DNA of 64,000 bases from Burkholderiaceae bacterium (GTDB lineage: Bacteria > Pseudomonadota > Gammaproteobacteria > Burkholderiales > Burkholderiaceae), in NCBI GenBank assembly GCA_947448695.1, contig CANFOL010000004.1, positions 62,001 through 126,000 on the forward strand. The letters run 5' to 3'. The notes under the pieces were generated by a model, which saw nothing but the letters and a program-made list of their open reading frames with translations, was not told the DNA's origin and made no database searches. Shown in pieces: positions 9,018-17,306 of the stretch; position 1 is the first letter of the stretch; each line of letters begins with the position of its first letter. The translations under genes were made by a program, and so were the position numbers.

Positions 9018-10010
9018 GTGAAGAACTTTTCAATGAAGCAACTGCAAATTAAAATGCTCTTTGTTGGACTGAGTATCTTCTTCACCTCTTCTATCTTTGC
9101 CCAGTCAAATGCTGATTTTCCAAATAAGCCTATCCGTTTAATGATTGGATTTGCGGCAGGTGGTGGCTCAGATACTGCAGCACGATTAATTCTTCCTAAG
9201 TTCAGCGAGTTTGTTGGTCAGTCGGTCATTATTGAAAATAAACCAGGTGCAGGTGGAAATCTTGCGAGTGATTACGTCATCAAGGCACCCGCCGATGGAT
9301 ATACTATTTTATTAACAACAATAGGATCTTTAGCGATTAATCCACACATGCCTGAAGGAACCAATTTTGATCCTCTTAAAGACTTCAGCATGATTACTCA
9401 AGGTGTTACATTTTCTAATATCCTGGTCGTCAAAGCAGACTCGCCGATTAAAAATCTGAAAGATTTCGTGAATGCTGGCAAAGATAAGAAAGGGTTTGTA
9501 ACTTTTGGCTCTTCTGGCAATGGAAGTACTGGCCACCTTGCAGGTGAGCTTCTTAAAAGTCGCTCTGGCATGAACGCTCAACACATTAACTATAAAGGTG
9601 GTGGGCCTGCTATGAATGATTTGCTGGGTGGTAATATTACTGCGATTTTTGCAAGTACGCCAACAGCAATTCCGTTTATTGAGGCCGGAAAATTAAGAGC
9701 GCTTGGAGTGACAGGTTCAAAACGTGCGGCTACATTACCGAATGTACCGACCATTGCCGAACAAGGCTTTCCAGGATACCAAGCAGATAATTGGTATGCT
9801 TTTGTTGGGCCTCCTAAAATGCCTGCGGAGGTAGTCAATAAGCTCAATATTGCTCTTACAAAAGCCATGCGTGATCCAGATACGCTCGATCGATTACATC
9901 GCGTTGGTCTAGAGAGCTCCCCAAACTCGCCAACAGAACTTTATAGTTATGTCAAATCTGAATATGAAGCTTGGGGAAAAATCATTAAAAAAATACCATG
10001 GGAAAAATAA
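9018..10010 (+). CDS. Bug/TctC family tripartite tricarboxylate-type solute-binding protein
   Basis: The 330-residue periplasmic protein has a signal peptide (residues 1-29, ending SSIFAQS). The Bug core includes FPNKPIRLMIGFAAGGGSDTAARL, VIIENKPGAGGNLASDYVIK and HINYKGGGPAMNDLLGG. Bug proteins bind carboxylates, usually for TctAB permeases encoded elsewhere. The GTG start has AAGGAG seven bases upstream. No tctA or tctB is present in the window. Its place inside the operon suggests it captures the pathway substrate. Confidence 0.88.
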   Translation: MKNFSMKQLQIKMLFVGLSIFFTSSIFAQSNADFPNKPIRLMIGFAAGGGSDTAARLILPKFSEFVGQSVIIENKPGAGGNLASDYVIKAPADGYTILLTTIGSLAINPHMPEGTNFDPLKDFSMITQGVTFSNILVVKADSPIKNLKDFVNAGKDKKGFVTFGSSGNGSTGHLAGELLKSRSGMNAQHINYKGGGPAMNDLLGGNITAIFASTPTAIPFIEAGKLRALGVTGSKRAATLPNVPTIAEQGFPGYQADNWYAFVGPPKMPAEVVNKLNIALTKAMRDPDTLDRLHRVGLESSPNSPTELYSYVKSEYEAWGKIIKKIPWEK

Positions 10011-11290
10011 TGGGACACACCATCAGTGAAAAAATTCTTGCTAAAAGAGCACAAAAAGATTCCGTAAAAGCTGGTGAAGTCGTCGTCTGTGATGTTGACT
10101 TTGCAATGGTTACTGATACACGAGCTTCCAATACCATCAAAATGATGAGTAAGTTAGATCAAGATGCTCTCAAATTTACACAAAATACTGCTTTAGTTTT
10201 AGATCATTACTCTCCGCCCCCAAATTTAGAGGCTGCGGAGATTCATCAAAAAATGCGTAGCTTTGCTAAGCAGGCCAATACGCATTTATATGACATCGGT
10301 GATGGCATATGTCACCAAGTATTACCTGAAGGTGGTCATCTCACCAGTGGTGATTTGATTGTTGGAACAGATACTCATTCCGTTACCTATGGCGCGTTTA
10401 ATGCTTTTGGAACTGGGATTGAGGGCAGTGATGTTGCCACAGTAATGGCCAGTGGCAAACTTTGGTTTAGAGTTCCCGAGTCCGTACAAATCCACCTGAA
10501 TGGTGAACTTCAGCCTGGTGTCTGGGCAAAAGATATCACTTTATATCTTCTAGGTAAATACAAGGCTGAAGGCTTAAACTACAAAGCAATTGAATACATC
10601 GGATCAGCCGTCAGCAAAATGGATATTGATGATCGGATGACTTTGTGTAATCATGCCGCTGAGTTAGGCGCTAAAGCTGCTATTTTAGAAGCTGATCAAA
10701 AAACGATTGAGTGGCTGTCTTCTCATGGTGCTAAAACACCTGCGCCAGTATATGCCGATCACGATGCTATTTACGCGTTTAAAGATCAACTCAATGTGTC
10801 AATACTTGCTCCTCAAGTTGCCAGAAAACATCATGTTGATGATGTTGTAGGTACAGATCAAATAGATCGTCAAGCGATTCAATTTGCCCTGATTGGAACT
10901 TGTACCAATGGTCGCCTCGATGATATTCGGCAAGCCGCGCATATCTTAAAGGGTAAAAAATTAGCTAAGGGTGTTCGGATGATTGTCACCCCAGCCTCTC
11001 GTCAAATTTATTTAGCCGCTTTACGTGAAGGTCTCATTGAGATTTTGACAACGGCTGGTGCCTCTTTTGAAGCAGCTGGTTGTGGGACTTGTGTCGGCAT
11101 TACGAACCACCTCGTTCCAGGTAATCAGGAGACTGTTATTTCTAGTGCCAATCGCAACTTTAAAGGACGCCTCTCGAATGATGAAGCTGATATTTGGTTA
11201 GGTTCTGCTGCAACTGTTGCAGCTTCTGCCCTCACTGGCTTTATTACTGACCCTAGAACAGTAGCTGGTGGCTCTTGGAGAAATGTATGA
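10010..11290 (+). CDS. Aconitase/3-isopropylmalate dehydratase family large subunit (LeuC-like)
   Basis: The 426-residue protein starts MGHTISEKILAKRA and has the [4Fe-4S] ligands Cys298 (IGTCTNGRLDDI), Cys358 and Cys361 (AAGCGTCVGITNH). Other hallmarks are GDGICHQVLPEGG, GTDTHSVTYGAFNAFGTGI and SSANRNFKGR. The ATG at 10010 overlaps the Bug stop codon as TAATG; an ATG 12 nt upstream is possible. With the small subunit it should catalyse a reversible hydration-dehydration that moves a hydroxyl. The operon context argues against leucine synthesis and for a role like dimethylmalate or homoaconitate hydro-lyase. Confidence 0.88.
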   Translation: MGHTISEKILAKRAQKDSVKAGEVVVCDVDFAMVTDTRASNTIKMMSKLDQDALKFTQNTALVLDHYSPPPNLEAAEIHQKMRSFAKQANTHLYDIGDGICHQVLPEGGHLTSGDLIVGTDTHSVTYGAFNAFGTGIEGSDVATVMASGKLWFRVPESVQIHLNGELQPGVWAKDITLYLLGKYKAEGLNYKAIEYIGSAVSKMDIDDRMTLCNHAAELGAKAAILEADQKTIEWLSSHGAKTPAPVYADHDAIYAFKDQLNVSILAPQVARKHHVDDVVGTDQIDRQAIQFALIGTCTNGRLDDIRQAAHILKGKKLAKGVRMIVTPASRQIYLAALREGLIEILTTAGASFEAAGCGTCVGITNHLVPGNQETVISSANRNFKGRLSNDEADIWLGSAATVAASALTGFITDPRTVAGGSWRNV

Positions 11291-11796
11291 ACAATCTGTT
11301 AATTGAAGGAAAAACCTTCTTGCTTGGTGAAGAGGTTAATACAGATATTCATTGCTCAAGCAAATACCTTCCTGGTAAAGACAGCGAATTTGTCAGTACT
11401 GTTGCTTTTGAAAAGTTAGAGCCTGGCTTCGCTCAGTATGTGAATACAAATGGTGGTGGTATTTTGGTGGCTGGCAAAAACTTTGGCATTAACTCTTCTA
11501 GAGAACAAGCTATTCAGGTTCTGCACTTAATGAAAATCAAGTGTATTTTGGCGCCATCTTTTGGCAGGCAATTCTTTCGCAATGCCATCAATAATGGTCT
11601 TCCTATTATTGAATGTGATACTTCAAACATTCAAGCAGAAGAATACTTAAAAGTTGATTTACAACTCGGTAAAGTTACTTCTAATTCTCATGAAATTATC
11701 TTTACGCCTCTGCCCCAAGAAATCTTAAAAATAATTCAAATGGGTGGTTTACTGAATTTCATTACCAAGCATCCTGATTGGAATTTCGCTGCATGA
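11287..11796 (+). CDS. Aconitase/3-isopropylmalate dehydratase family small subunit (LeuD-like)
   Basis: The 169-residue swivel-domain protein begins MNNLLIEGKTFLLGEEVNTDIHC and carries ILVAGKNFGINSSREQA, the conserved small-subunit loop. It pairs with the large subunit encoded immediately upstream. The start overlaps the large-subunit stop codon as ATGA, which indicates translational coupling and stoichiometric assembly. Confidence 0.88.
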   Translation: MNNLLIEGKTFLLGEEVNTDIHCSSKYLPGKDSEFVSTVAFEKLEPGFAQYVNTNGGGILVAGKNFGINSSREQAIQVLHLMKIKCILAPSFGRQFFRNAINNGLPIIECDTSNIQAEEYLKVDLQLGKVTSNSHEIIFTPLPQEILKIIQMGGLLNFITKHPDWNFAA

Positions 11797-12683
11797 ACTT
11801 GAGCCCTACACATAAACGCCAGCAGCTAAGCCAGTTAATTAGTGGTCATGAGGCAGTGATTGCTCCTGGAATTTATGATGCCTATGGTGCGAAACTAGTG
11901 TCCAACGCAGGGTTTTCTGCTGTTTATCTTACCGGTAATGGCGTGTCTGCATCTCTATTGGGCCACCCCGATATTGGACAGGTCGATCTTACTCTCATGG
12001 CCGATCACGCTCGTCGAATCGCCGCCTGTACCAATCTGCCTTTAATTTGTGACGCGGATACTGGTTATGGTGGAATTTTTAATATTCAACGCACGATTCA
12101 AGAATTTGAAGCAGCAGGAGTCAGTGCAATTCACATTGAGGATCAACGCTTCCCAAAGCGCTGTGCTCAATTTGAAGGCGCTAGATCTGTCTTAGACTTT
12201 AAAGATGCCATCAATCAAATTAAAGCAGCTACCTCAAGTCGTGTAGATGCAAGTTTCATGATCATTGCAAGAACAGATTGTGCTGCTAGTTTAGGTTTAG
12301 ATCATGCGATTGAGCGTGCAAGAGCTTTTATTTCTGAAGGTGCAGATGCAGTCTTTGTTGAGTTAAAACCAAGTCCAAATGCGATTGAGATGATTCGACG
12401 TATTAAAGATGAAGTGAAGTCGACTTGTATGTTTAATGTGGATGTGGGTGGAGCTGTTTCGGAATTACAGGCCCCAAAGATGAAATCTTTAGGCATCGAT
12501 ATTGCCATTCATCCTAGCCTTGGGCGAGGCATATTTGGTTACGCCATGCAGCAAGCATTAGTAGAGTTAAAGTCTTCAGGTAATATTGCGGGACTTCGTG
12601 AACACATGCTTAGTGGAGCACAATATAACGCATCACTTGGTCTTGCTGATTTTGAAGAGTGGGAAAAGAAGTTTTTTGAGTAA
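11793..12683 (+). CDS. Isocitrate lyase/PEP mutase superfamily lyase
   Basis: The 296-residue TIM-barrel protein shows YDAYGAKLVSNAGFSAVYLTG, the Mg-binding LICDADTGYGG and the active-site segment HIEDQRFPKRCAQFEG typical of the PrpB/oxaloacetase/dimethylmalate lyase branch. It likely performs a retro-aldol cleavage of a substituted malate-type acid, giving pyruvate, glyoxylate or oxaloacetate plus a second acid. The start overlaps the small-subunit stop codon by ATGA. It is the last gene of the operon, and its stop codon abuts that of the convergent GST gene with no spacer. Confidence 0.87.
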   Translation: MNLSPTHKRQQLSQLISGHEAVIAPGIYDAYGAKLVSNAGFSAVYLTGNGVSASLLGHPDIGQVDLTLMADHARRIAACTNLPLICDADTGYGGIFNIQRTIQEFEAAGVSAIHIEDQRFPKRCAQFEGARSVLDFKDAINQIKAATSSRVDASFMIIARTDCAASLGLDHAIERARAFISEGADAVFVELKPSPNAIEMIRRIKDEVKSTCMFNVDVGGAVSELQAPKMKSLGIDIAIHPSLGRGIFGYAMQQALVELKSSGNIAGLREHMLSGAQYNASLGLADFEEWEKKFFE

Positions 12684-13451
12684 TTATTTTTTCTTCAAAG
12701 AAGCTAAATGTGGATACTTTTCAGTTAGTAATGAGCCACTGTAGTATGTAGGCTGAAAAGCTTCATGTTCTTGAATATTTTTTAACCAAGTAGCAATCTG
12801 AGGCATGTCTTGCCAAGCATCATCCATATTGATATCCGCCATGCGAACAATCACAGGCATCACAGAAATATCAGCCAAGCTTAATTCTTTCCCCATTAAC
12901 CAAGGGCCTCCAGACTCCGTAATCCACTCATTCATCCGCACAACAGCACGTTGTAATTTATCGGTTGCAATATCCATTTCCTTTTGAGAAAACCCGGTTC
13001 GCCCCATGGCCATCAAAAACTCTTTTCGCAAAGGCTTAGATTCACACAGCGCTAAAAACTCTTCTTCCGACATTTTTTGAAAATGAGGTAAAAACGCTAG
13101 ATTATAGGATGGCACACGGATTGCAGGAGTTGGTATTTCATCGATATAACGCATCATCCAACGCATTTTTGCTCTCTCAACAGGGTCCAGTGGAGTAAAG
13201 CAAATTGGATGAGGCATAACCTCATCTAAATATTCAATAATGACGGCAGAATCTAATACTGTTCTACCTTGATGAATCAGAGCTGGAACAACTGCATTCG
13301 GATTAATCGTTTTATATTCTGGCTTTAATTGATCTCCAGAAAATAAATCTAGTAAATGTTGCTCAAATGGAATTTTTTTTGCATTGAGGACAAATCGAAC
13401 TCGTTGGCTGCATGTGGACTGCGGAGCGTTGTAAAGAACAAAATTATTCAT
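12684..13451 (-). CDS. Glutathione S-transferase family protein
   Basis: The 255-residue protein has an N-terminal thioredoxin-fold domain (FVLYNAPQSTCSQRVRFVLNA, then NPNAVVPALIHQG and LDSAVIIEYLDE) and an all-helical C-terminal domain. The helical domain includes GPWLMGKELSLADISVMPVI, the usual GST N-capping region. Ser and Cys in the PQSTCSQR stretch are candidate catalytic residues. It is convergent with the lyase gene and divergent from the BchO-like gene across a 223-bp gap that holds no recognisable element. Confidence 0.85.
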   Translation of the reverse strand: MNNFVLYNAPQSTCSQRVRFVLNAKKIPFEQHLLDLFSGDQLKPEYKTINPNAVVPALIHQGRTVLDSAVIIEYLDEVMPHPICFTPLDPVERAKMRWMMRYIDEIPTPAIRVPSYNLAFLPHFQKMSEEEFLALCESKPLRKEFLMAMGRTGFSQKEMDIATDKLQRAVVRMNEWITESGGPWLMGKELSLADISVMPVIVRMADINMDDAWQDMPQIATWLKNIQEHEAFQPTYYSGSLLTEKYPHLASLKKK

Positions 13452-13674
13452 ATAAGACCTTTAAAAGTGTCGCTCTAATATAGCATTAGTTTCAATCAAA
13501 ACCATTCGAAATATTTCATTATCATAGCGTATTAGTATAGCTAAACAATTGATTAGTAATGATTTTATGTTTAATATCATCATCGTAATTTTAGATAACT
13601 TTGAGTTAGATAGAATCTTTGGATGGGGATATACTGACAAATATAATTTACATAGCTTCATGCAATAATTACGT

Positions 13675-14586
13675 ATGCCAATCAATGACCTATCTAGGGT
13701 ACCCCTCAAGTGGCCCAATCGTAAATTTAGCCAGACTTATTATGACTCCGGCCTAGATTGGCATTTTCAAATCAGTAGGCATGCGAACCCATTAGCAAAA
13801 ACCATTGTCCTGATTCATGGGACTGGAGCATCTGCCCATTCTTGGGACAAAATTTTCCCTACTTTAGCAGAAGAATTTACCGTAATTGCTCCGGATCTTC
13901 CTGGTCATGGCTTTACGCTGGGGGCAAAAAAAGCTGGTTTACACATTGACCAAATTGCAAAAAGTTTGCAGTCACTCTTTGAGTCTATCAATATATCTCA
14001 AATAAATGCCATCATTGGCCACTCTGCAGGTGCAAATTGCGCATTGGCTTTAAGTCTTTTGTACGCAAGGCCACCTGAAGTCATCATTGGTCTTAACCCG
14101 TCCTTTGTCGCACCTCCCAATTTGTACAACTACTTTGTCGGTCCATTAATTAATCCACTGGTTACTTCAGGCTTTATCGCAAGTTTTTTAGCCAATACGA
14201 TTCCAATGACAGGCATGATTGATCAATTATTAAATTCTACGAATTCAATTCTTAATGATAAACAACGGGAACCCTATCATCTTTTATTTAAAGAACAAAG
14301 TCACATCTATGGTTCCATGAACTTCATGGCAGCATCCAATATTCCTGACTTACTGAAAAAAAGTACTCAACTTCAGACAAAACTTACTTTTTTAGTGGCC
14401 GCGCAAGATCCCTGGGTTCCAGAGGTCTCATTACTACCCGTGATTCATAAATACTTTCCCAAAGCCGTCATTTGTATTGAGGAAGGGGGTCACTTATTTC
14501 ATGAAGAAAAAACCTCTCGAGCTTTAAAAATTATTCGAGAAGCACTCCAAGCCTTAAATTCAAATCCTTCACCAGCCTATGCTTAA
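13675..14586 (+). CDS. Alpha/beta fold hydrolase, BchO-like
   Basis: The 303-residue alpha/beta hydrolase has LIHGTGASAHSWDKIFPTLA, APDLPGHGFT, the nucleophile elbow IGHSAGANCALAL, and likely acid and base residues in AAQDPWVP and EEGGHLFHEE. The N-terminal pattern (WPNRKFSQ, DWHFQISRH) and the HGTGAS and GHSAGA wording resemble BchO, annotated as a Mg-chelatase accessory hydrolase in phototrophs. No other bacteriochlorophyll gene is visible. Its last 8 bases overlap ccmA, so it is co-transcribed with cytochrome c maturation. The role is unknown; BchO-like identity is by remembered family pattern. Confidence 0.7.
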   Translation: MPINDLSRVPLKWPNRKFSQTYYDSGLDWHFQISRHANPLAKTIVLIHGTGASAHSWDKIFPTLAEEFTVIAPDLPGHGFTLGAKKAGLHIDQIAKSLQSLFESINISQINAIIGHSAGANCALALSLLYARPPEVIIGLNPSFVAPPNLYNYFVGPLINPLVTSGFIASFLANTIPMTGMIDQLLNSTNSILNDKQREPYHLLFKEQSHIYGSMNFMAASNIPDLLKKSTQLQTKLTFLVAAQDPWVPEVSLLPVIHKYFPKAVICIEEGGHLFHEEKTSRALKIIREALQALNSNPSPAYA

Positions 14587-15211
14587 TACAGAGGAGCTTT
14601 CTTGCCAACGAGGTCGCCATCTTCTCTGGAGTGATATCAATCTCACTTTAGATGTGGGTCAACTCTTATTTGTTAGTGGTGCCAATGGTCGCGGTAAATC
14701 TTCGCTGTTACGCATCCTTGCAGGATTATCCTCGCCAAATTCCGGGGAAGTTTTATGGTGTGGTGAAAAAATTACGAATAATTCGCTCATGTATCGTTCA
14801 CAACTTCTCTACATTGGACATCAACCGCCTTTAAAGCCAGAATTAAACGCTATTGAAAATCTGATTTTTTTAACTCAGCTTCATGGGCAAGGGATGGGCG
14901 AGGATCAAATTATTTCAGCTCTTCAAATATGGGAGTTAAAAGGAAAAACTATTTATCTACCAACTAAACATCTATCGCAAGGACAAAAGCAACGCGTTAC
15001 ATTGACGCAACTTTCTCTTTTAGAAAAAAATCTCTGGATTTTAGATGAGCCTTTTAATAGCCTAGATAACAATGGCTCAAATATTCTCAGTAAAGAGCTA
15101 GAAAAACATTTCGCAAAAAATAATCTCGCGGTAATCACAAGTCATTTACACGAAGCAGCTGCTCATATCGCACCGTCTTTGCAACATCGCGAAATAAGAA
15201 TCGAGTTTTGA
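14579..15211 (+). CDS. ccmA: Heme exporter ATP-binding protein CcmA
   Basis: The 210-residue ABC ATPase has Walker A (GANGRGKSS, residues 34-42), the signature motif LSQGQ (132-136) and Walker B with catalytic Glu (WILDEP, 153-158). With CcmB it powers release of heme-loaded CcmE during System I cytochrome c biogenesis. The length matches the CcmA family. It overlaps the hydrolase gene by 8 bases and opens the ccmABCDEFGHI series. Confidence 0.95.
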   Translation: MLNTEELSCQRGRHLLWSDINLTLDVGQLLFVSGANGRGKSSLLRILAGLSSPNSGEVLWCGEKITNNSLMYRSQLLYIGHQPPLKPELNAIENLIFLTQLHGQGMGEDQIISALQIWELKGKTIYLPTKHLSQGQKQRVTLTQLSLLEKNLWILDEPFNSLDNNGSNILSKELEKHFAKNNLAVITSHLHEAAAHIAPSLQHREIRIEF

Positions 15212-15213
15212 TC

Positions 15214-15897
15214 ATGACATCTATCTCGGCTATTCAAATTCTCTTCACCATCTTTAAGCGCGATATCACCCTTGCGATACGTCGTGGATCAGACACCTGT
15301 GGTGCAGTCTTCTTTTTTGTTTTAGTCGTTAGTCTTTTTCCTCTAGCGCTTGGCTCTGATTCCAAGTTGCTACAACAAATTGCTCCGGGGATTATTTGGG
15401 TTAGTGCCCTTTTAGCAGTCATGTTATCTTTAAGTCGTTTATTTAATGACGACTTTCAGGATGGTGTTCTCGAACAACTTGCCTTAAGTGTGTGCCCCTT
15501 AGAAATGGTTGTTTTTGCAAAGGTAATTGCCCATTGGTGCTATACGGGCTTGATCTTATTACTGATTTCACCAATTCTGGCACTGCAATTTAATCTCCCA
15601 AGCAATTCTATTCAAGTACTTTGCGTAGCTTTGCTTCTTGGCACCCCTACACTAAGTTTTATAGGGTCCATCGGTGCAGCTTTAACCGTAGGCTTAAAAA
15701 GTTCTGGCGCACTGATCTCTTTATTAATCCTCCCACTTTTAATCCCTGTTCTGATTCTAGGCACTCTTGCTGTAGATGCTGTCGCCACGGAAATGCCATA
15801 TTCTGTATACTTATATTTTTTAATCGCTTACGGTGTTTTATCGAGCTTTTTTGCACCAATAGCATGTGCTTCAGCATTACGAATCGTTCTTGATTAA
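15214..15897 (+). CDS. ccmB: Heme exporter membrane protein CcmB
   Basis: The 227-residue integral membrane protein has about six hydrophobic segments. CcmB-type sequence includes FLVVSLFPLALG-like hydrophobics, PGIIWVSALLAVMLSLSRLF and the loop DGVLEQLALSVCP. The ATG at 15214 follows the ccmA stop codon by two bases; a TTG in frame at 15208 was not preferred. It is the membrane partner of CcmA. Confidence 0.94.
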   Translation: MTSISAIQILFTIFKRDITLAIRRGSDTCGAVFFFVLVVSLFPLALGSDSKLLQQIAPGIIWVSALLAVMLSLSRLFNDDFQDGVLEQLALSVCPLEMVVFAKVIAHWCYTGLILLLISPILALQFNLPSNSIQVLCVALLLGTPTLSFIGSIGAALTVGLKSSGALISLLILPLLIPVLILGTLAVDAVATEMPYSVYLYFLIAYGVLSSFFAPIACASALRIVLD

Positions 15898-15910
15898 AGA
15901 AAATATATCC

Positions 15911-16693
15911 ATGCAAACCAAATCCACCTCGAGCGCTCAATCTTCTAAGCCGATTCATTGGTTTAGATTTGCTGCTCCTAGTAAGTTTTATTTTTTAGCA
16001 AAAAAACTAATCCCTTTATTTTGGATATCTACCCTACTTCTCGGCATAGCGGGCCTGATTCTCGGTTTATTATTTGCTCCGACAGATGCTGTTCAAGGCG
16101 ATTCGTATCGTATTATTTTTATCCACGTTCCAGCAGCATGGATGTCCATGGTCCTTTATGTTGCTATGGCATTTTGGGGAGCGATGGGTATGATTTTTAA
16201 TGCTCGTTTAGCCTATCGCATCTCTAATAGTATTGCTATTACGGGTGCAATCATGACTTTTATTGCTTTATGGACCGGCGCCCTTTGGGGCAAACCCACA
16301 TGGGGTACTTGGTGGGTATGGGATGCGCGACTCACCTCAGAATTAATTTTATTATTTTTATATATTGGCTATCTCAGTTTATATAGTGCGATTGATGATG
16401 CTCGCAAAGCCGCCAAAGCTGCCTCCCTTTTAGCCATCATTGGTATTGTCAATGTCCCAATCATCTATTTTTCAGTGAAGTGGTGGAATACGCTGCATCA
16501 AGGCGCATCAATTACTTTTACAAAAACAAGCATGGACAGCACCATGTTACTGGCGATGTTGATGATGACTTTTGCGTTTTGGTCTTATACTTTCGCCACT
16601 ATCCTGACTCGCGTGAACTATAAAACCCTTGATGAGGAATCACATACTGACTGGGTCCAAAAAGAATTATCAGAAATCGAGGGATTGAAATGA
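15911..16693 (+). CDS. ccmC: Heme-handling membrane protein CcmC
   Basis: The 260-residue protein has six predicted membrane helices, IIFIHVPAAWMSM and the tryptophan-rich WWD heme-binding motif (WGKPTWGTWWVWDARLTSE). CcmC loads heme onto CcmE at the periplasmic face. The ATG at 15911 is preferred over an upstream in-frame codon inside ccmB. The stop codon overlaps the ccmD start (ATGA). Confidence 0.94.
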   Translation: MQTKSTSSAQSSKPIHWFRFAAPSKFYFLAKKLIPLFWISTLLLGIAGLILGLLFAPTDAVQGDSYRIIFIHVPAAWMSMVLYVAMAFWGAMGMIFNARLAYRISNSIAITGAIMTFIALWTGALWGKPTWGTWWVWDARLTSELILLFLYIGYLSLYSAIDDARKAAKAASLLAIIGIVNVPIIYFSVKWWNTLHQGASITFTKTSMDSTMLLAMLMMTFAFWSYTFATILTRVNYKTLDEESHTDWVQKELSEIEGLK

Positions 16694-16842
16694 TTTGGTC
16701 TTCTTTTTCGGATTTTATCTATATGAATGGTTACGGTCTTTATGTCTGGGGATCTTTTATAGTTACTTTTATACTTTTTTATGTCGAGCTAAGATTTTTA
16801 AAACTCTTTCGTAAAAAAATCATTTCTTCGGATCGATCATGA
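16690..16842 (+). CDS. ccmD: Small membrane protein CcmD (50 residues)
   Basis: A 50-residue reading frame starts at the ATGA overlap with ccmC and ends in an ATGA overlap with ccmE. It begins MIWSSFSDFIYMNGYGLYVW and continues with one hydrophobic helix, then a basic tail (LRFLKLFRKK). The size, single helix, N-terminal Met-Asn-Gly-Tyr-Gly motif and position are all typical of CcmD, which stabilises the CcmABC-CcmE complex. Confidence 0.9.
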   Translation: MIWSSFSDFIYMNGYGLYVWGSFIVTFILFYVELRFLKLFRKKIISSDRS

Positions 16843-17306
16843 CACCTCGGCAACGACGTACTTATTTAATTCTAGGGGGGGTAATTGCCATTGGAATCGC
16901 AACCTTTTTTGTTCTACGCGCTTTTAATGAAAACTTAGTTTTCTTTTACACTCCTAGCCAAATTGTAGCTAAAGAAGCCCCTGTAAATAAAAATTTTCGG
17001 ATTGGTGGTATGGTTCTTGTGGATAGTGTCAAACGCGCGCCAGGAGGACTTCAGGTATCTTTTGTAGTGACCGATACGGTGCAATCTGTGCCGGTTGAAT
17101 ATAGCGGCATCTTGCCTGATTTGTTTAAAGAAGGTAAAGGGGTTGTTGCCCAAGGCAAACTCAATGAAAAGGGTGTCTTTATGGCCTCCCAAGTACTTGC
17201 AAAACATGATGAAAACTACATGCCACCTGAGGCTAAAAGCGCTCTAGAATCAGCAAAAAATAGCCAAGAAAAACTCTCTAAATCGACTCTGATGGATGGT
17301 AAATAA
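16839..17306 (+). CDS. ccmE: Periplasmic heme chaperone CcmE
   Basis: The 155-residue protein has an N-terminal membrane anchor (residues 9-27) and an OB-fold domain. The heme-binding motif AKHDENYMPPE places the covalent heme ligand at His123 and the axial Tyr at 127. It ferries heme from CcmC to CcmF. It starts by ATGA overlap with ccmD and ends by TAATG overlap with ccmF. Confidence 0.95.
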   Translation: MTPRQRRTYLILGGVIAIGIATFFVLRAFNENLVFFYTPSQIVAKEAPVNKNFRIGGMVLVDSVKRAPGGLQVSFVVTDTVQSVPVEYSGILPDLFKEGKGVVAQGKLNEKGVFMASQVLAKHDENYMPPEAKSALESAKNSQEKLSKSTLMDGK

